Assembly (NCBI GenBank): GCA_900543345.1
Contig: UQRJ01000226.1
Location: 1 to 5,133 of the forward strand
Origin: an uncultured Sporolactobacillus sp.
GTDB lineage: Bacteria > Bacillota > Bacilli > Bacillales > Sporolactobacillaceae
Reading direction: 5' to 3'
Length of the DNA stretch: 5,133 nucleotides
The notes below the pieces were generated by a model. It was not told the DNA's origin, did not search any database, and saw only the letters and a list, made by a program, of their open reading frames with translations. The stretch's first letter is position 1. Each line of letters starts with the position of its first letter. The translations under genes were made by a program, and so were the position numbers. This document shows positions 5,102-5,133 of this stretch, in pieces.

Positions 5102-5133
5102 CTGTCTCTTATACACATCTCCGAGCCCACGAG
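5102..5133 (-). other. Untrimmed Illumina Nextera (Tn5) adapter, i7 side
   Basis: Bases 5102-5120 are the exact reverse complement of the 19-bp Tn5 mosaic end. CCGAGCCCACGAG (5121-5133) is the reverse complement of the Nextera Read 2 adapter, lacking its last two bases. This is synthetic and marks the end of genuine sequence. Confidence 0.97.

Overview
The window is a short stretch of Bacilli-type (Firmicutes) DNA lying between two untrimmed Illumina Nextera adapters. Bases 1-47 read as the end of the P5 adapter, an 8-base index, the Read 1 adapter and the Tn5 mosaic end. Bases 5102-5133 are the opposite mosaic end and Read 2 adapter. Genuine sequence is therefore only about 48-5101, and nothing outside it is linked to it. 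A ComK homologue, strong AGGAG-type ribosome binding sites, a cre-like (CcpA) site and a PTS-family IIC protein all point to a Bacillales-like organism. GC content is moderate, roughly 50% by eye. A member of Sporolactobacillaceae or a similar moderate-GC Bacillales lineage would fit, but no marker gene here settles it.

Layout, all on the plus strand: (1) 97-1143, a polytopic stand-alone PTS EIIC_2/PfoR-type membrane protein, closed by a good intrinsic terminator. (2) A 269-nt intergenic region with a strong sigma-A-type promoter, a palindrome in its spacer and a structured leader of about 147 nt. (3) 1413-2072, a ComK-like competence transcription factor whose C-terminal part departs from Bacillus subtilis ComK. 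(4) 2208-3998, a four-TM GGDEF-EAL protein with a ruined cyclase motif (GSDGF) and a complete set of EAL catalytic residues, so a predicted c-di-GMP phosphodiesterase. (5) 4167-4847, an MtnX-like HAD-IB phosphatase. (6) An AT-rich intergenic region with an extended -10 promoter and a cre-like site, leading into a gene cut off by the adapter after about five codons.

The genes do not form one obvious operon. The IIC gene is insulated by its terminator. The comK-like gene has its own promoter. I see no convincing terminator between it and the phosphodiesterase gene, so readthrough linking competence control with c-di-GMP turnover is possible but unproven. The phosphatase stands in its own 168-nt spaced context. 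I found no CRISPR array, transposase, tRNA, rRNA or clear riboswitch, and no convincing undescribed multi-gene system. The most interesting biology is the comK-like locus with its altered C terminus and structured leader, next to a degenerate-GGDEF phosphodiesterase.
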